Positions 1-8,434 of a stretch of 64,000 bases of DNA are shown piece after piece; within the stretch, counting starts at the first letter, position 1; each line of letters opens with the position of its first letter. The stretch covers positions 506,855 through 570,854 of the forward strand of contig NZ_GG697141.2 in assembly GCF_000155955.1 (NCBI RefSeq), in the 5' to 3' direction. A model generated the notes under the pieces. It ran no database searches, was not told where the DNA came from, and saw only the letters and a list, made by a program, of their open reading frames with translations. Origin of the DNA: Mitsuokella multacida DSM 20544. GTDB lineage: Bacteria; Bacillota; Negativicutes; Selenomonadales; Selenomonadaceae. The translations under genes and the position numbers were made by a program.

Positions 1-266
1 ATGAGACGAAGTCGCTCGTCTCGGGGCTCCCGAAGAACATGGACGGCACGGAGGGCGACCGCTGCGCCATCGTCAAGGAGTTCATGGCGGAGGTCAAGAA
101 GGCGTATCCCGACGTGGAGGTCTTCTTCTGGGACGAGCGCCTCTCGACGGTCGCGGCCACGCGCTCGCTCATAGAGGCAGATGTCTCGCGCCGCAAGCGC
201 AAGAAGGTCATCGACAAGATGGCGGCAGTCTTCATCCTGCAGGGCTTTTTGGACAGCAAGCGTTGA
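1..266 (+). CDS. ruvX: RuvX/YqgF-type nuclease, C-terminal part (5' truncated by window)
   Basis: The frame is open from the window edge and gives the C-terminal ~87 residues of a YqgF/RuvX protein, an RNase H-like fold nuclease linked to pre-16S rRNA 5'-end processing. Visible family signatures are [12 protein letters not shown] near the start, then [12 protein letters not shown] and a basic stretch [13 protein letters not shown] before ILQGFLDS. The N-terminal half, with the first catalytic Asp, is outside the window. It sits directly upstream of a DUF1292 gene, as in Bacillus (yrrK-yrzB). The promoter for that next gene overlaps this stop codon. Confidence 0.9.
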   Translation, partial: ETKSLVSGLPKNMDGTEGDRCAIVKEFMAEVKKAYPDVEVFFWDERLSTVAATRSLIEADVSRRKRKKVIDKMAAVFILQGFLDSKR

Positions 267-292
267 CAAGCCTTCCCGCGATACGTTAAAAT
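263..292 (+). promoter_or_regulatory. Sigma70-type promoter for the DUF1292-mltG block
   Basis: TTGACA at 263-268 overlaps the stop of the preceding gene. It is followed after 17-18 nt by TTAAAAT (286-292). The next start codon is about 60 nt downstream. Confidence 0.6.
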
Positions 293-350
293 GAAGGCAG
301 TTATCTACAGTCGTTTATATGGATAGGAATCAGAAAGAAGGGCGAGACCT

Positions 351-671
351 ATGGCAGATGATATGATGAATGAAGACGACATCGTCGTCGTCATGACGGA
401 CGAGGACGGCAATGAATACTACTACCGCGAAGAGATGATCATCCCGGTGGAGGAAGAGAAATACGCACTGCTCGTCGGCATCCACGATGAGGATGAGGAG
501 CACACGCATACATGTGGCTGCGGCTGCGAAGACGACGATGAAGACGTCATCATCGCGAAGATCGTCACGAACGACGACGGTGAGGATGAGTACGTCGAGC
601 CGACGGACGAGGAGTTCGAGGCCGTCCAACAGGCGTACAACGCGCTGGTTGATGAAGCCGAAAAGGACTGA
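351..671 (+). CDS. DUF1292 family protein with His/Cys cluster
   Basis: A 106-residue, strongly acidic cytosolic protein. Residues 10-48 (DIVVVMTDEDGNEYYYREEM onward) match the small DUF1292 family (YrzB-like), whose function is unknown. It occupies the conserved place between yqgF and mltG. Unusually, an insert at residues 51-59 reads HTHTCGCGC inside a run of Asp/Glu, which could bind a metal ion; this is inference only. The C-terminal tail (EFEAVQQAYNALVDEAEKD) looks helical. Family assignment is fairly safe; the role is unknown. Confidence 0.8.
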   Translation: MADDMMNEDDIVVVMTDEDGNEYYYREEMIIPVEEEKYALLVGIHDEDEEHTHTCGCGCEDDDEDVIIAKIVTNDDGEDEYVEPTDEEFEAVQQAYNALVDEAEKD

Positions 672-732
672 ATGACGAAATGATTGCTGCTATCCATCTG
701 GATGGCGGCTTTTTCATGTACGGAGAATTTTT

Positions 733-2262
733 ATGCAGGATGGAAAGAAGAACGCGCCGGAGTCGCTGAACGAGCAGTCGGCCGGCGAGCAGCCGGCAAA
801 GAGCACAGAGCGGCCGGAAGCATCCGAAGGTGCAGAAGGTGCAAAAGGACCGAAAGAGCCGAAGAACTCGGAGGCTCAAGAGGCTGGCAAGCAGTCGGCA
901 GAGTCCGCCAAGTCGGATGCGCAGCCGTCGGACAAGACGGTGAAAGAGGCGTCGGCTCAAGAAACGTCGGACAGGACTGTGTCGGACGGAGCCTCCGACG
1001 CCAAACCGGCGGCGAAAGCAGCTGAATCGACTGAATCGACTGAACCGGCGAAAGAGGCGGACTCGGAGAAGGAGCCAAAGCAGTCCTCATCGAAGCAGCC
1101 TGTCAAGTCTGCCGAGACAGAGACGGCAGACAAGGCAAAGCCGGAGGACAAGGCAAAGAAGCCCGCTCAGGGGGAAAAAGAAGATAAGGGAGATAAGGGC
1201 AAGGTGCTGGCGGAGCCCGCGCGATTCGAGAAGCTCCGCGCGGCGGTGCTCAATCTCGGTTGGAAGAAGTGGACGGCCATTGCGGTCGTCGCAGCCGTCC
1301 TGCTCGGCGCCGGTCTTTTCCTCGCCTTTGGCACCTCACATACCATCGAGCGGTCGGACCGCGATGCCGGGGAGAACATCTACATGGTCGTCAAGCCGGG
1401 CACGACGGCGTCGGAGATCTCGGACCGCCTGATGCAGCTCGGCGTCATCGACAGCCGCCTGCGCTTCTGGTGGCTCATGAAGTTGCAGGGCGATGCGAGC
1501 AAGTTCAAGACGGGCACGTACGCGTTCACGCCGCACATGGATGAGCAGGCCGTGCTTGACAAGCTCGTCGCGGGCGACACGACGGTCGTCAAGTTCACGA
1601 TACCGGAGGGCTTCGGCATCAAGGAAATCGCGAAGCGCCTCGCTGACGAGGGCCTCGTCGACGAGCAGGAGTTTCTCGCCGAGGCGAAGGACTTCGCGCC
1701 ATATGACTACATGAAGAAGCGTCCGAATGTGCGCTATGCGGCGGAGGGCTATCTCTTCCCCGACACGTACGTGATCCACAGCGATGTTTCCGCCGAAGGC
1801 ATCATGAAGATGATGGCGGAGGACTTCGACACGCGCCTGACGCCGGCGCTGCGCCAGCAGGCCGCGGCAAAGGGCCTCTCCATCCACGACCTCATCACGC
1901 TGGCCTCGCTCGTCGAGAAGGAGGCGCGCTACGATGAGGACCGCCCAATCATCGCGCAGGTCTTCTTCAAGCGCCTGCAGATGGGCATGCCGCTGCAGTC
2001 GGACACGACGCTGCAGTACCTCATGGCCGGCCCGAAGGAGGACGTCTCGATCGAGGACACGAAGATCGACTCGCCCTACAACACCTACCAGCACGAGGGC
2101 CTGCCGCCCGGACCGATTGCGAGCCCGGGCATGAAGTCCATCCTCGCGGTGCTGAATCCGGCGAACACCGACTACCTCTACTTCGTCGCCGACCGCCAGG
2201 GCCACAACCATTACTCGCAGACGTATGACGAGCACCTCGCCATCGTCGAGCAGGTCCGTTGA
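733..2262 (+). CDS. mltG: Endolytic murein transglycosylase MltG with long cytosolic extension
   Basis: 509 residues. MltG (YceG family) cuts nascent peptidoglycan at the inner membrane and is thought to end glycan strands. Residues 1-~165 are a low-complexity Lys/Glu/Ala/Ser/Pro tail. One membrane segment follows at about 181-200 (TAIAVVAAVLLGAGLFLAFG), then the extracytoplasmic LysM-like part and the YceG catalytic domain. The conserved LVEKEA motif, which carries the family's catalytic glutamate, is at about 393-398. It is followed by FFKRLQMGMPLQSDTTLQY and the HEGLPPGPIASPG motif. The start has an upstream GGAG. The next gene is trmR, as in Bacillus. The N-terminal tail is much longer than in typical MltG. 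Confidence 0.95.
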   Translation: MQDGKKNAPESLNEQSAGEQPAKSTERPEASEGAEGAKGPKEPKNSEAQEAGKQSAESAKSDAQPSDKTVKEASAQETSDRTVSDGASDAKPAAKAAESTESTEPAKEADSEKEPKQSSSKQPVKSAETETADKAKPEDKAKKPAQGEKEDKGDKGKVLAEPARFEKLRAAVLNLGWKKWTAIAVVAAVLLGAGLFLAFGTSHTIERSDRDAGENIYMVVKPGTTASEISDRLMQLGVIDSRLRFWWLMKLQGDASKFKTGTYAFTPHMDEQAVLDKLVAGDTTVVKFTIPEGFGIKEIAKRLADEGLVDEQEFLAEAKDFAPYDYMKKRPNVRYAAEGYLFPDTYVIHSDVSAEGIMKMMAEDFDTRLTPALRQQAAAKGLSIHDLITLASLVEKEARYDEDRPIIAQVFFKRLQMGMPLQSDTTLQYLMAGPKEDVSIEDTKIDSPYNTYQHEGLPPGPIASPGMKSILAVLNPANTDYLYFVADRQGHNHYSQTYDEHLAIVEQVR

Positions 2263-2291
2263 GGCGCGGCGCGTGAACAAGGCAGGTACAT

Positions 2292-2930
2292 ATGACAGAT
2301 ACAAGCGATACAAGTGAATTTGCAGCACTGCTGCGGGAGATGGAAGCGTATGCGGCCGAGCACCATGTCCCGATCATCACCGAGAACGGCCGCAAGGTCT
2401 TCCTCTCGGTCATCCGCGAGCTGCGGCCGCACCGCGTGCTCGAGATCGGCACGGCCATCGGCTACTCGGCCCTGTTGCTCGCCGCCAATGGGGCCGAGGA
2501 CGCGCGCGTCACGACGCTCGAGCTCTCGGAGGAGCGCGCCGCGCTCGCGCGTTCGTTCATCGCGCGCTCGCCCTACGCGGACCGCATCGAACTCCTGCAG
2601 GGCGATGCGGGCGAGCTCCTGACGGAGCTAGCGGGCAAGTATGACTTCGTCTTCATCGATGCGGCCAAAGGACAGTACGTCGACTATTTCGAGAAAGTAC
2701 AGCCCTTGCTGACGGAGGATGCGACGATCGTGGCCGACAACGTCCTGTTCCGCGGCTACGTCATGGGCACAGAGAAGGCGCCGCGCCGCTACCGCACAAT
2801 CGTCAAGCGGCTGCGTCAGTACATCGAGCTCACGAGCCATGCAGCGGGCTACAAGACGGAGATCTTTGCGCGCGGCGACGGGCTGGCCGTCTCGCGCCGC
2901 CATGCCGCGCACCCGGAAGACGAAAGATAA
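2292..2930 (+). CDS. trmR: tRNA 5-hydroxyuridine O-methyltransferase (TrmR/YrrM)
   Basis: 212 residues, class I SAM-dependent O-methyltransferase of the caffeoyl-CoA OMT-like family. The SAM-binding segment is VLEIGTAIGYSALLLA (about residues 50-65). A conserved acidic motif FVFIDAAKGQYVDYF and ADNVLFRGYV follow, which are metal/SAM-site signatures of this family. Placement between mltG and a U32 protein matches Bacillus yrrL-yrrM-yrrN/yrrO. There YrrM (TrmR) methylates 5-hydroxyuridine at the tRNA wobble position to give 5-methoxyuridine. The specific substrate is inferred from this synteny. Confidence 0.85.
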   Translation: MTDTSDTSEFAALLREMEAYAAEHHVPIITENGRKVFLSVIRELRPHRVLEIGTAIGYSALLLAANGAEDARVTTLELSEERAALARSFIARSPYADRIELLQGDAGELLTELAGKYDFVFIDAAKGQYVDYFEKVQPLLTEDATIVADNVLFRGYVMGTEKAPRRYRTIVKRLRQYIELTSHAAGYKTEIFARGDGLAVSRRHAAHPEDER

Positions 2931-2950
2931 ATGAGAATCGGAGGAGATAC

Positions 2951-4171
2951 ATGTTGAAGAAACCGGAACTCCTGGCCCCGGCCGGGACGCTCGAGAAGAT
3001 GAAGATGGCGCTGCTCTACGGCGCCGATGCCGTTTACCTCGGCGGCAAGCTCTACGGGCTGCGCGCGCTCGGCGGCAATTTCACCAAGGAGGAACTGCGC
3101 GAGGCGGTCGAATTCGCCCATGCACTCCACAAGAAGGTCTATGTGACGGTCAACATCTTCCCGCACAACAGCGATCTCGCGGGCCTGCCGGACTACCTGC
3201 GCTACCTGCAGGAGATCGGCGTCGACGCACTGCTCGTCGCCGACCTCGGCGTCTTTATGATGGCGAAGGAGATCATCCCGGAGATGGAGCTCCATATCAG
3301 TACGCAGGCGAACAACACGAACTGGGCGACGGTCAATGCCTGGCAGAAGCTCGGCGCGAAGCGCGTCGTGCTCGCGCGCGAGATGTCCCTGAAGGAAGTC
3401 CGCGAGATCCGCGCGAAGACGCAGGCCGACCTCGAGATGTTCGTGCACGGCGCGATGTGCATCTCGTACTCGGGCCGCTGCCTGCTCTCGAACTACTTCA
3501 CGGGACGCGACTCCAACCGCGGCAGCTGTGCGCAGTCGTGCCGCTGGAAGTACGCGCTCGTCGAGGAGACGCGGCCGGGCAAGTACTTCCCAATCGAGGA
3601 GGACGAGCGCGGCACCTACATCATGAACTCGAAGGATATGTGCCTCTTGCCGCACATTGCGGACGTCATCGAGAGCGGCGTCGAGAGCCTCAAGATCGAG
3701 GGCCGCATGAAGAGCGTCCACTATGTGGCGAGCGTCACCCGTGCCTACCGCCTCGCCATCGACGCCTATTTCGAGGACCCCGAGCACTTCCAGATTGAGC
3801 AACCGTGGCTCGACGAGCTCGAGAAGGTCTCGCACCGCCCGTACACGACGGGCTTCTACTACCACCAGCCCGACGCCGACGACCAGCTCTACGGCACCTC
3901 GTCGTATCAGCAGACGTCGGAGTTCATCGGACTCGTGCGCTCGTACGACCCGGATACGCAATACGCCACGGTCGAGCAGCGCAATAACATGAAACTCGGT
4001 CAAGAAATTGAAGTATTTCAGCCAAATGCCCCCTTGTATCGTCAGAAACTTTCTGATATGCTTGACGAAGAGGGCAATCCCATCGAGGTTGCACCTCATG
4101 CCCAGCAGATCATCAAGATCCGCATGGACAAGCCGGTTGAACCGTATACGATCCTGCGCCGCGATATCTGA
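2951..4171 (+). CDS. trhP: U32 family tRNA hydroxylation protein (TrhP-like)
   Basis: 406 residues of the U32 family. The N-terminus PELLAPAGTLEKMKMALLYG and the signature FVHGAMCISYSGRCLLSNY (about residues 164-182), with the following RGSCAQSCRW, are diagnostic. Members called TrhP (YegQ, YrrN/YrrO) are required for 5-hydroxyuridine at tRNA wobble U34 using prephenate-derived chemistry, rather than being proteases. The gene lies 20 nt after trmR, whose product would methylate the hydroxyl, so the two plausibly form one mo5U pathway. A second, larger U32 protein is encoded at 20 kb. Older annotation would call this a collagenase-like peptidase. Confidence 0.85.
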   Translation: MLKKPELLAPAGTLEKMKMALLYGADAVYLGGKLYGLRALGGNFTKEELREAVEFAHALHKKVYVTVNIFPHNSDLAGLPDYLRYLQEIGVDALLVADLGVFMMAKEIIPEMELHISTQANNTNWATVNAWQKLGAKRVVLAREMSLKEVREIRAKTQADLEMFVHGAMCISYSGRCLLSNYFTGRDSNRGSCAQSCRWKYALVEETRPGKYFPIEEDERGTYIMNSKDMCLLPHIADVIESGVESLKIEGRMKSVHYVASVTRAYRLAIDAYFEDPEHFQIEQPWLDELEKVSHRPYTTGFYYHQPDADDQLYGTSSYQQTSEFIGLVRSYDPDTQYATVEQRNNMKLGQEIEVFQPNAPLYRQKLSDMLDEEGNPIEVAPHAQQIIKIRMDKPVEPYTILRRDI

Positions 4172-4254
4172 GGCAGGCCGTGATGCCGTAATACATGGTA
4201 TAGCAGCATAGAGCAGCAGAGCCGCGCGCAGGGCAGAGGAAAGAAGGGCTTTCT

Positions 4255-4545
4255 ATGGCAGAATCCACAGGAATCGTTCGTTACTTTGGCAGAGCCACTG
4301 GCCGCGTCCAGGGCGTCGGCTTCCGCATGTTCGTGCAGCAGCACGCCTCAGAGCTCGGCCTGACGGGATGGATCCGTAACATGGAGGACGGCAGCGTCGA
4401 GATGGAGATCCAGGGCGACCCTGCAAAGGTCGACAAGCTCTCGGTGCTGATCCGCGAGGGCAACTACTTCATCAAGGTCAAAGAGCTGAAGTTCGAGCCG
4501 ATCGAGGCCGTGTCCGATGAGACGCGCTTTGTCGTCCGTTACTGA
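4255..4545 (+). CDS. acyP: Acylphosphatase
   Basis: 96 residues, small alpha/beta acylphosphatase that hydrolyses carboxyl-phosphate bonds. The phosphate-binding loop GRVQGVGFRMFV (about residues 17-28, with the catalytic Arg) is intact. The substrate-positioning Asn is in GWIRNMEDGSVEMEIQG. Length is normal for the family. AAGAAGGG precedes the ATG at a usual distance. The same fold occurs as the first domain of HypF in this window, but this gene is free-standing and not linked to hyp genes. Confidence 0.93.
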   Translation: MAESTGIVRYFGRATGRVQGVGFRMFVQQHASELGLTGWIRNMEDGSVEMEIQGDPAKVDKLSVLIREGNYFIKVKELKFEPIEAVSDETRFVVRY

Positions 4546-4589
4546 GCAGCTGCATGGCCCGCGTAGAGGGCCGCTTGGCAGGATTTGAG

Positions 4590-4636
4590 GCGGGAAAAGT
4601 CGGCGCAGCCGTCTTTTGACCCGCTTTATTTTTTTA
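4590..4636 (+). terminator. Rho-independent terminator after acyP
   Basis: Outer stem GCGGG/CCCGC (4590-4594, 4620-4624) encloses AAAAGTCGGC/GCCGTCTTTT. It is followed by TTTATTTTTTT. It separates acyP from aroQ. Confidence 0.8.
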
Positions 4637-4666
4637 TAGAAATATGTTTTAAATGGAGGGATTTTT

Positions 4667-5110
4667 ATGCCACGTATCCTTGTACTGCATGGGCCGAACC
4701 TCAATCTGCTCGGCACGCGCGAGCCGGAGATCTACGGCTACACGACGCTCGACGACATCAACACGATGATTGCCGCGCGCGCCGCTGAGGCGGGCATCGA
4801 GACGGCGTTCTACCAGTCGAACCACGAGGGCGACCTCGTCGACGCCATCCAGCAGGCCAACCACAAGTTCGACTTCATCATCTTCAATGCGGCGGCCTTC
4901 ACGCATTACAGCATCGCCATCCGCGATGCCATCGCGGCGATCGATGTGCCGGTCATCGAGGTGCACCTCTCGAACATCCACCAGCGCGAGGAGTTCCGCC
5001 ACACGTCGGTGCTCGCGCCGGTGGCGATGGGCCAGATCTGCGGCCTCGGCGTCGAGAGCTACCTCGCCGCGCTCGAGGCCATCATCTACAAGCTCAACCG
5101 GGCGGAGTGA
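4667..5110 (+). CDS. aroQ: Type II 3-dehydroquinate dehydratase
   Basis: 147 residues. It converts 3-dehydroquinate to 3-dehydroshikimate in the shikimate pathway and is normally a dodecamer in this family. The N-terminal motif [16 protein letters not shown] contains the catalytic Arg and Tyr. The substrate-binding motifs are [31 protein letters not shown] and [19 protein letters not shown] (active-site His). A strong GGAGGG precedes the ATG. The upstream terminator suggests its own promoter, but none is obvious in the AT-rich gap. Confidence 0.96.
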   Translation: MPRILVLHGPNLNLLGTREPEIYGYTTLDDINTMIAARAAEAGIETAFYQSNHEGDLVDAIQQANHKFDFIIFNAAAFTHYSIAIRDAIAAIDVPVIEVHLSNIHQREEFRHTSVLAPVAMGQICGLGVESYLAALEAIIYKLNRAE

Positions 5111-5146
5111 GCGTATATTCCATAGATTCCATAGGGGGATGATCCT

Positions 5147-6220
5147 TTGAATACCAACCGTTTGACCGCACTGCGCGCTCTTCTGCAGCAGAAGGGGCTC
5201 GACGCAGTCGTCGTGACCAAATACGTGAACCTTCATTACTTCAGCGGCTTCCGCGGCGACGACACGACGCTCGTCATCACGAAGGACGAGGCGCTGCTCG
5301 TCACGGATAACCGCTACACAGAGCAGGCCGAGAAGCAGGCGCCGCTTTTCACCGTCGTCGAGCATCGCCATGGCCTCTTGAAGAAGACGGCGGAGCTCCT
5401 CTTGAAGCTCGGCTGCCAGCATGTCGGCTTCGAGGGCCGTGCAATCGTTTATGCGGACTACGCGGCGCTCAAGGGCTGGCTGACGGGCGTCGACTTCTCG
5501 ACAGCCCTCGACCTCGACGCCCTGCGCCAGGTCAAGGATGAAGAGGAGATCGGCTATATCCGCCGCGCCTGCGCCATTGCCGACAAGGCCTTTGAGGACA
5601 TCGTGCACTTCATCCGCCCGGGCCGCACGGAGATCGAGGTCGCCGCGCGCCTCGAGCAGGTCATGCGCGAGGCCGGCTCGGAGAAGCCGTCCTTCGACAC
5701 GATCGTCGCCTCGGGCCTGCGCGGCAGCATGCCGCACGGCACGGCGACGGAGAAGATCATCGAAGCAGGCGACTTCGTGACGATGGACTACGGCGCGAAG
5801 TTCGAGGGCTACTGCTCCGATATCACGCGCACGGTCTGCGTCGGCGAGGCGACGGCGCGCCAGCGCGAGGTCTACGAGGCCGTGCTCGGCACGCAGGAGA
5901 TGGTGCTCGCGGCCATCGCACCGGGCAAGTCGGGCAAAGAGATCGACGCCGCTTCGCGCGAATTCCTCAAGAAGTATGACCTCGCGCAGTACTTCGGCCA
6001 CGGTCTCGGCCACAGCCTCGGCCTCGAGATCCACGAGGAGCCGCGGCTCTCGCCGTCGAGCACCTGCGAGCATCTCATGCCGGGCATGCTCATTACCGAC
6101 GAGCCGGGCGTCTACCTGCCGGGCTGGGGCGGCCTGCGCATCGAGGACACCGTGCTCGTCACCGAGACGGGCAGCGAGCGCCTGACGAAGTCCTCGAAGG
6201 CTCTCCTCGAGATCCGCTGA
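5147..6220 (+). CDS. Xaa-Pro aminopeptidase/dipeptidase, M24B family
   Basis: 357 residues, starting at TTG with GGGGGA seven bases upstream. The N-terminal creatinase-like domain (1-~130) is followed by the pita-bread catalytic domain. Metal ligands of the M24 family are visible: Asp residues in DYGAKFEGYCSDITRT, His in GHGLGHSLGLEIHEEP, Glu in DEPGVYLPGWGG and Glu in RIEDTVLV. It should remove N-terminal residues next to proline in cytosolic peptides. It lies just upstream of efp, a common pairing in Firmicutes. PepP versus PepQ specificity cannot be decided from sequence. Confidence 0.92.
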   Translation: MNTNRLTALRALLQQKGLDAVVVTKYVNLHYFSGFRGDDTTLVITKDEALLVTDNRYTEQAEKQAPLFTVVEHRHGLLKKTAELLLKLGCQHVGFEGRAIVYADYAALKGWLTGVDFSTALDLDALRQVKDEEEIGYIRRACAIADKAFEDIVHFIRPGRTEIEVAARLEQVMREAGSEKPSFDTIVASGLRGSMPHGTATEKIIEAGDFVTMDYGAKFEGYCSDITRTVCVGEATARQREVYEAVLGTQEMVLAAIAPGKSGKEIDAASREFLKKYDLAQYFGHGLGHSLGLEIHEEPRLSPSSTCEHLMPGMLITDEPGVYLPGWGGLRIEDTVLVTETGSERLTKSSKALLEIR

Positions 6221-6230
6221 GCCGCAGTGC

Positions 6231-6259
6231 TTGACGATGGACCGCAAGTTGATTATAAT
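6231..6259 (+). promoter_or_regulatory. Strong sigma70-type promoter for efp
   Basis: TTGACG (6231-6236), 17-nt spacer, perfect TATAAT (6254-6259). The EF-P start is about 70 nt downstream. Confidence 0.8.
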
Positions 6260-6332
6260 AAAGAATGTTATGATACGTTTTGTATCTTGAATTCGACTAT
6301 GAAATTATGGAATTTTTGGAGGGCGTAAGTGA

Positions 6333-6890
6333 ATGATTAATAGTACTGATTTCCGCACGGGCTTGACGATTGAAATTGATGGCGGTGTCTGGCAGATCGT
6401 TGATTTCCAGCATGTAAAGCCGGGCAAGGGCGCTGCGTTCGTTCGCACGAAGATCAAGAATGTTGAGACGGGTGCAGTGGTAGAGCGTACCTTCAATCCG
6501 AATGAAAAGATGCCGGCAGCTCACCTCGAGACGCGCAACATGCAGTACCTCTACGAGGCCGATGGCATGTACACGTTCATGGACACGGAGACGTACGAGC
6601 AGACGGAGCTCAACAAGGAGCAGCTCGGCGATGCGCTGAACTACCTCATGGAGAACATGGAAGTCTCGCTGCAGACGTTCAAGGGCCGCATCATCGGCAT
6701 CCAGCTGCCGAACTCCGTCAACCTCAAGGTCGTCGAGTGCGAGCCGAGCGTCAAGGGCAACACGGCGACGGGCGCTACGAAGATTGCCAAGGTCGAGACG
6801 GGCTACGAAGTCCGCGTGCCGCTCTTCGTCAACGAAGGCGATACGCTCCGCATCGATACGCGTACGGGCAACTACATCGAGCGCGCATAA
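6333..6890 (+). CDS. efp: Translation elongation factor P
   Basis: 185 residues with three beta-barrel domains. EF-P binds next to the ribosomal P site and rescues stalling at polyproline stretches, which fits the high Pro content of several proteins here. The modified loop is present as HVKPGKGAAF with Lys32 at the tip, the residue that is lysylated or aminopentanolylated in other bacteria. The C-terminal signature is LFVNEGDTLRIDTRTGNYIE. It has its own promoter (6231-6259) and a downstream terminator, so it is probably monocistronic. Confidence 0.97.
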   Translation: MINSTDFRTGLTIEIDGGVWQIVDFQHVKPGKGAAFVRTKIKNVETGAVVERTFNPNEKMPAAHLETRNMQYLYEADGMYTFMDTETYEQTELNKEQLGDALNYLMENMEVSLQTFKGRIIGIQLPNSVNLKVVECEPSVKGNTATGATKIAKVETGYEVRVPLFVNEGDTLRIDTRTGNYIERA

Positions 6891-6904
6891 TTTGCTTTTT
6901 TTGA

Positions 6905-6971
6905 GCAGCTGTCACGTCAGGCATCTCATGCAACTGGTGTGACAGCTGCATTTCTTTCATTTTATTTTTTT
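6905..6971 (+). terminator. Terminator after efp
   Basis: Perfect 11-bp inverted repeat GCAGCTGTCAC (6905-6915) and GTGACAGCTGC (6939-6949) with a 23-nt loop, followed by a T-rich run to about 6971. Confidence 0.65.
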
Positions 6972-6990
6972 GTTTGGGCAGGAAAAAGCG

Positions 6991-7018
6991 TTTGAGCCAG
7001 CGAATAATACAGTATAAA
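6991..7018 (+). promoter_or_regulatory. Possible promoter of the Asp23-AmaP operon
   Basis: TTTGAG (6991-6996) and TATAAA (7013-7018) are 16 nt apart. The ~90-nt leader holds a hairpin around 7021-7059 built on GCGCAT/ATGCGC and TGCATG/CATGCA. Moderate match only. Confidence 0.4.
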
Positions 7019-7110
7019 TATGCATGACAGGAGCGCATTATGCGCCTGCCGTGCATGCATCTGTTGAGTCGCAACTGATACACTCTAAATCAGGCAAGGG
7101 GGCCTTTATC

Positions 7111-7512
7111 ATGGCAAACGAAAAAGAAATCGTCAAGAAGGATTCGAGTCTCGGCGCCATCCGCATCGCGGATGAGGTCGTTAGCATCATCGCAGGCCTG
7201 GCCGCGACGGAAGTCGACGGCATCGCCGGCATGAGCGGCGGCATCGCGGGCGGCATCGCAGAGATGCTCGGCCGCAAGAACTTCGCCAAGGGCGTCAAGG
7301 TCGAAGTCGGCGAGAAGGAAGCCGCTGTCGACCTCTTCATCATCGTCAAGTACGGCGTGCGCATCCCGGACATCGCTCTCGCGGTGCAGGAGAATGTCAA
7401 GCAGGCCATCGAGACGATGACGGGCCTCTCGGTCGTTGAGGTCAACGTCCATGTACAGGGCGTCGGCTTCCCCGAGGAGACGACGAAGCAGGATGAGGTA
7501 CGCGTGCGCTGA
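7111..7512 (+). CDS. Asp23/Gls24 family envelope stress protein
   Basis: 133 residues from the ATG at 7111, which has AAGGGGG upstream; upstream in-frame codons lack a ribosome site. The Asp23/Gls24 domain spans most of the chain: GAIRIADEVVSIIAGLAATEVDGIAGMSGG, then the conserved KGVKVEVGEKEAAVDLFIIVKYG and VQENVKQAIETMTGLSVVEVNVHVQGV. Asp23 proteins are abundant, membrane-anchored by AmaP and linked to alkaline or envelope stress. AmaP and DUF2273 genes follow directly, and nusB after them, as with Bacillus yqhY-nusB. Confidence 0.93.
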   Translation: MANEKEIVKKDSSLGAIRIADEVVSIIAGLAATEVDGIAGMSGGIAGGIAEMLGRKNFAKGVKVEVGEKEAAVDLFIIVKYGVRIPDIALAVQENVKQAIETMTGLSVVEVNVHVQGVGFPEETTKQDEVRVR

Positions 7513-7532
7513 CCTGGAGCGAGGCGGATATT

Positions 7533-8108
7533 ATGGGGATTATCAACCGTTTTTTGCTGTTTGTCTTGATGATCGGGCTGGCCGTGCTCGCCGTGCTCAT
7601 GCTCTTGCTCTGCATGGGGGCCGTGCCAGAGCCGGTCTGGCTCAATGAACTCCATTACATCCTGTCCCGCCGTGAGACGATTGTTATCGCAATCGTCGTT
7701 CTCGTGCTCGCACTCCACCTGCTCGGCGTCTTGCTGCGAGGCCGTGCGGAGCGCACGCGCGAGACCGGCGACTTCATCCTGCTGCAGAATGATCAGGGCG
7801 GCGTCCGCGTCGCGCTGCCTGCCATCCGCGCGATGGCGGAGCAGACGCTCATAGGCATGCGCGGTGTCCGCATGGCGAAGGTGCGCGTTCAGCGCGTCCG
7901 CGCCACGAGCAAAGCGCCGGAGACGCTGCGCCTCGTGCTCGACCTGACGGTCGGCAGACATACGCCGGTCGGCCCGCTCACCGAGGCTGCCGCCGCGGCC
8001 ATCCGCGCGCAGCTCCAGGAGACCATGGGCCTTGAAGGTGTCGCAGTCGAATCGCACATCACGGGCATCACCGATGCGCTGCCTGAGGGCAAGCGCCGTG
8101 TCGTCTGA
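7533..8108 (+). CDS. amaP: Alkaline shock response membrane anchor protein AmaP
   Basis: 191 residues. Two N-terminal membrane segments are visible, about residues 6-29 and 49-68. A cytosolic domain resembling the Asp23 fold follows (RVALPAIRAMAEQTLIGMRG to VESHITGIT). AmaP anchors Asp23 at the membrane in Staphylococcus; the adjacent Asp23 gene 20 nt upstream supports the same pairing here. GAGGCGG precedes the ATG. Confidence 0.87.
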   Translation: MGIINRFLLFVLMIGLAVLAVLMLLLCMGAVPEPVWLNELHYILSRRETIVIAIVVLVLALHLLGVLLRGRAERTRETGDFILLQNDQGGVRVALPAIRAMAEQTLIGMRGVRMAKVRVQRVRATSKAPETLRLVLDLTVGRHTPVGPLTEAAAAAIRAQLQETMGLEGVAVESHITGITDALPEGKRRVV

Positions 8109-8127
8109 GGCGTGAGGCGGTGGAAAG

Positions 8128-8382
8128 ATGAAAGAAGAATTCAAGGAAGCGCTGCGGGGATGGCTGGCGGCGCACTGGCAGGAGGACCGCGGGCAGTGCC
8201 TCGGCCTCTTGGCCGGCATCACCCTGGCCATCATGATCCTGCTGATCGGCTTCTGGCGCACGGCCTTCATCGTGCTCTGCGGTGGAGCCGGCCTCTACAT
8301 CGGCAGGAAAGCCGACCGCGAGCCGGACTTCTTCGGCAGGATTGCCGACGAGTTCCTCGACCGCATCAACCGGCTGCGCTGA
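8128..8382 (+). CDS. DUF2273 small membrane protein
   Basis: 84 residues with a hydrophobic centre of two short membrane segments (CLGLLAGITLAIMILLIGF, then TAFIVLCGGAGLYIG) and charged ends. DUF2273 proteins regularly accompany AmaP and Asp23 in Firmicutes. The gene begins 19 nt after amaP. Its role is unknown; a membrane partner in the Asp23 complex is plausible. Confidence 0.8.
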   Translation: MKEEFKEALRGWLAAHWQEDRGQCLGLLAGITLAIMILLIGFWRTAFIVLCGGAGLYIGRKADREPDFFGRIADEFLDRINRLR

Positions 8383-8434
8383 GAGCCCGCGGTGGATAAG
8401 ATAAGATAGGATTAAGGGATTAAGGAAGATTAGA

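Noticed and set aside
2951-4171. Collagenase-like protease
   Set aside because: U32 proteins of this type, next to trmR, are RNA-hydroxylation factors; no protease evidence in sequence.
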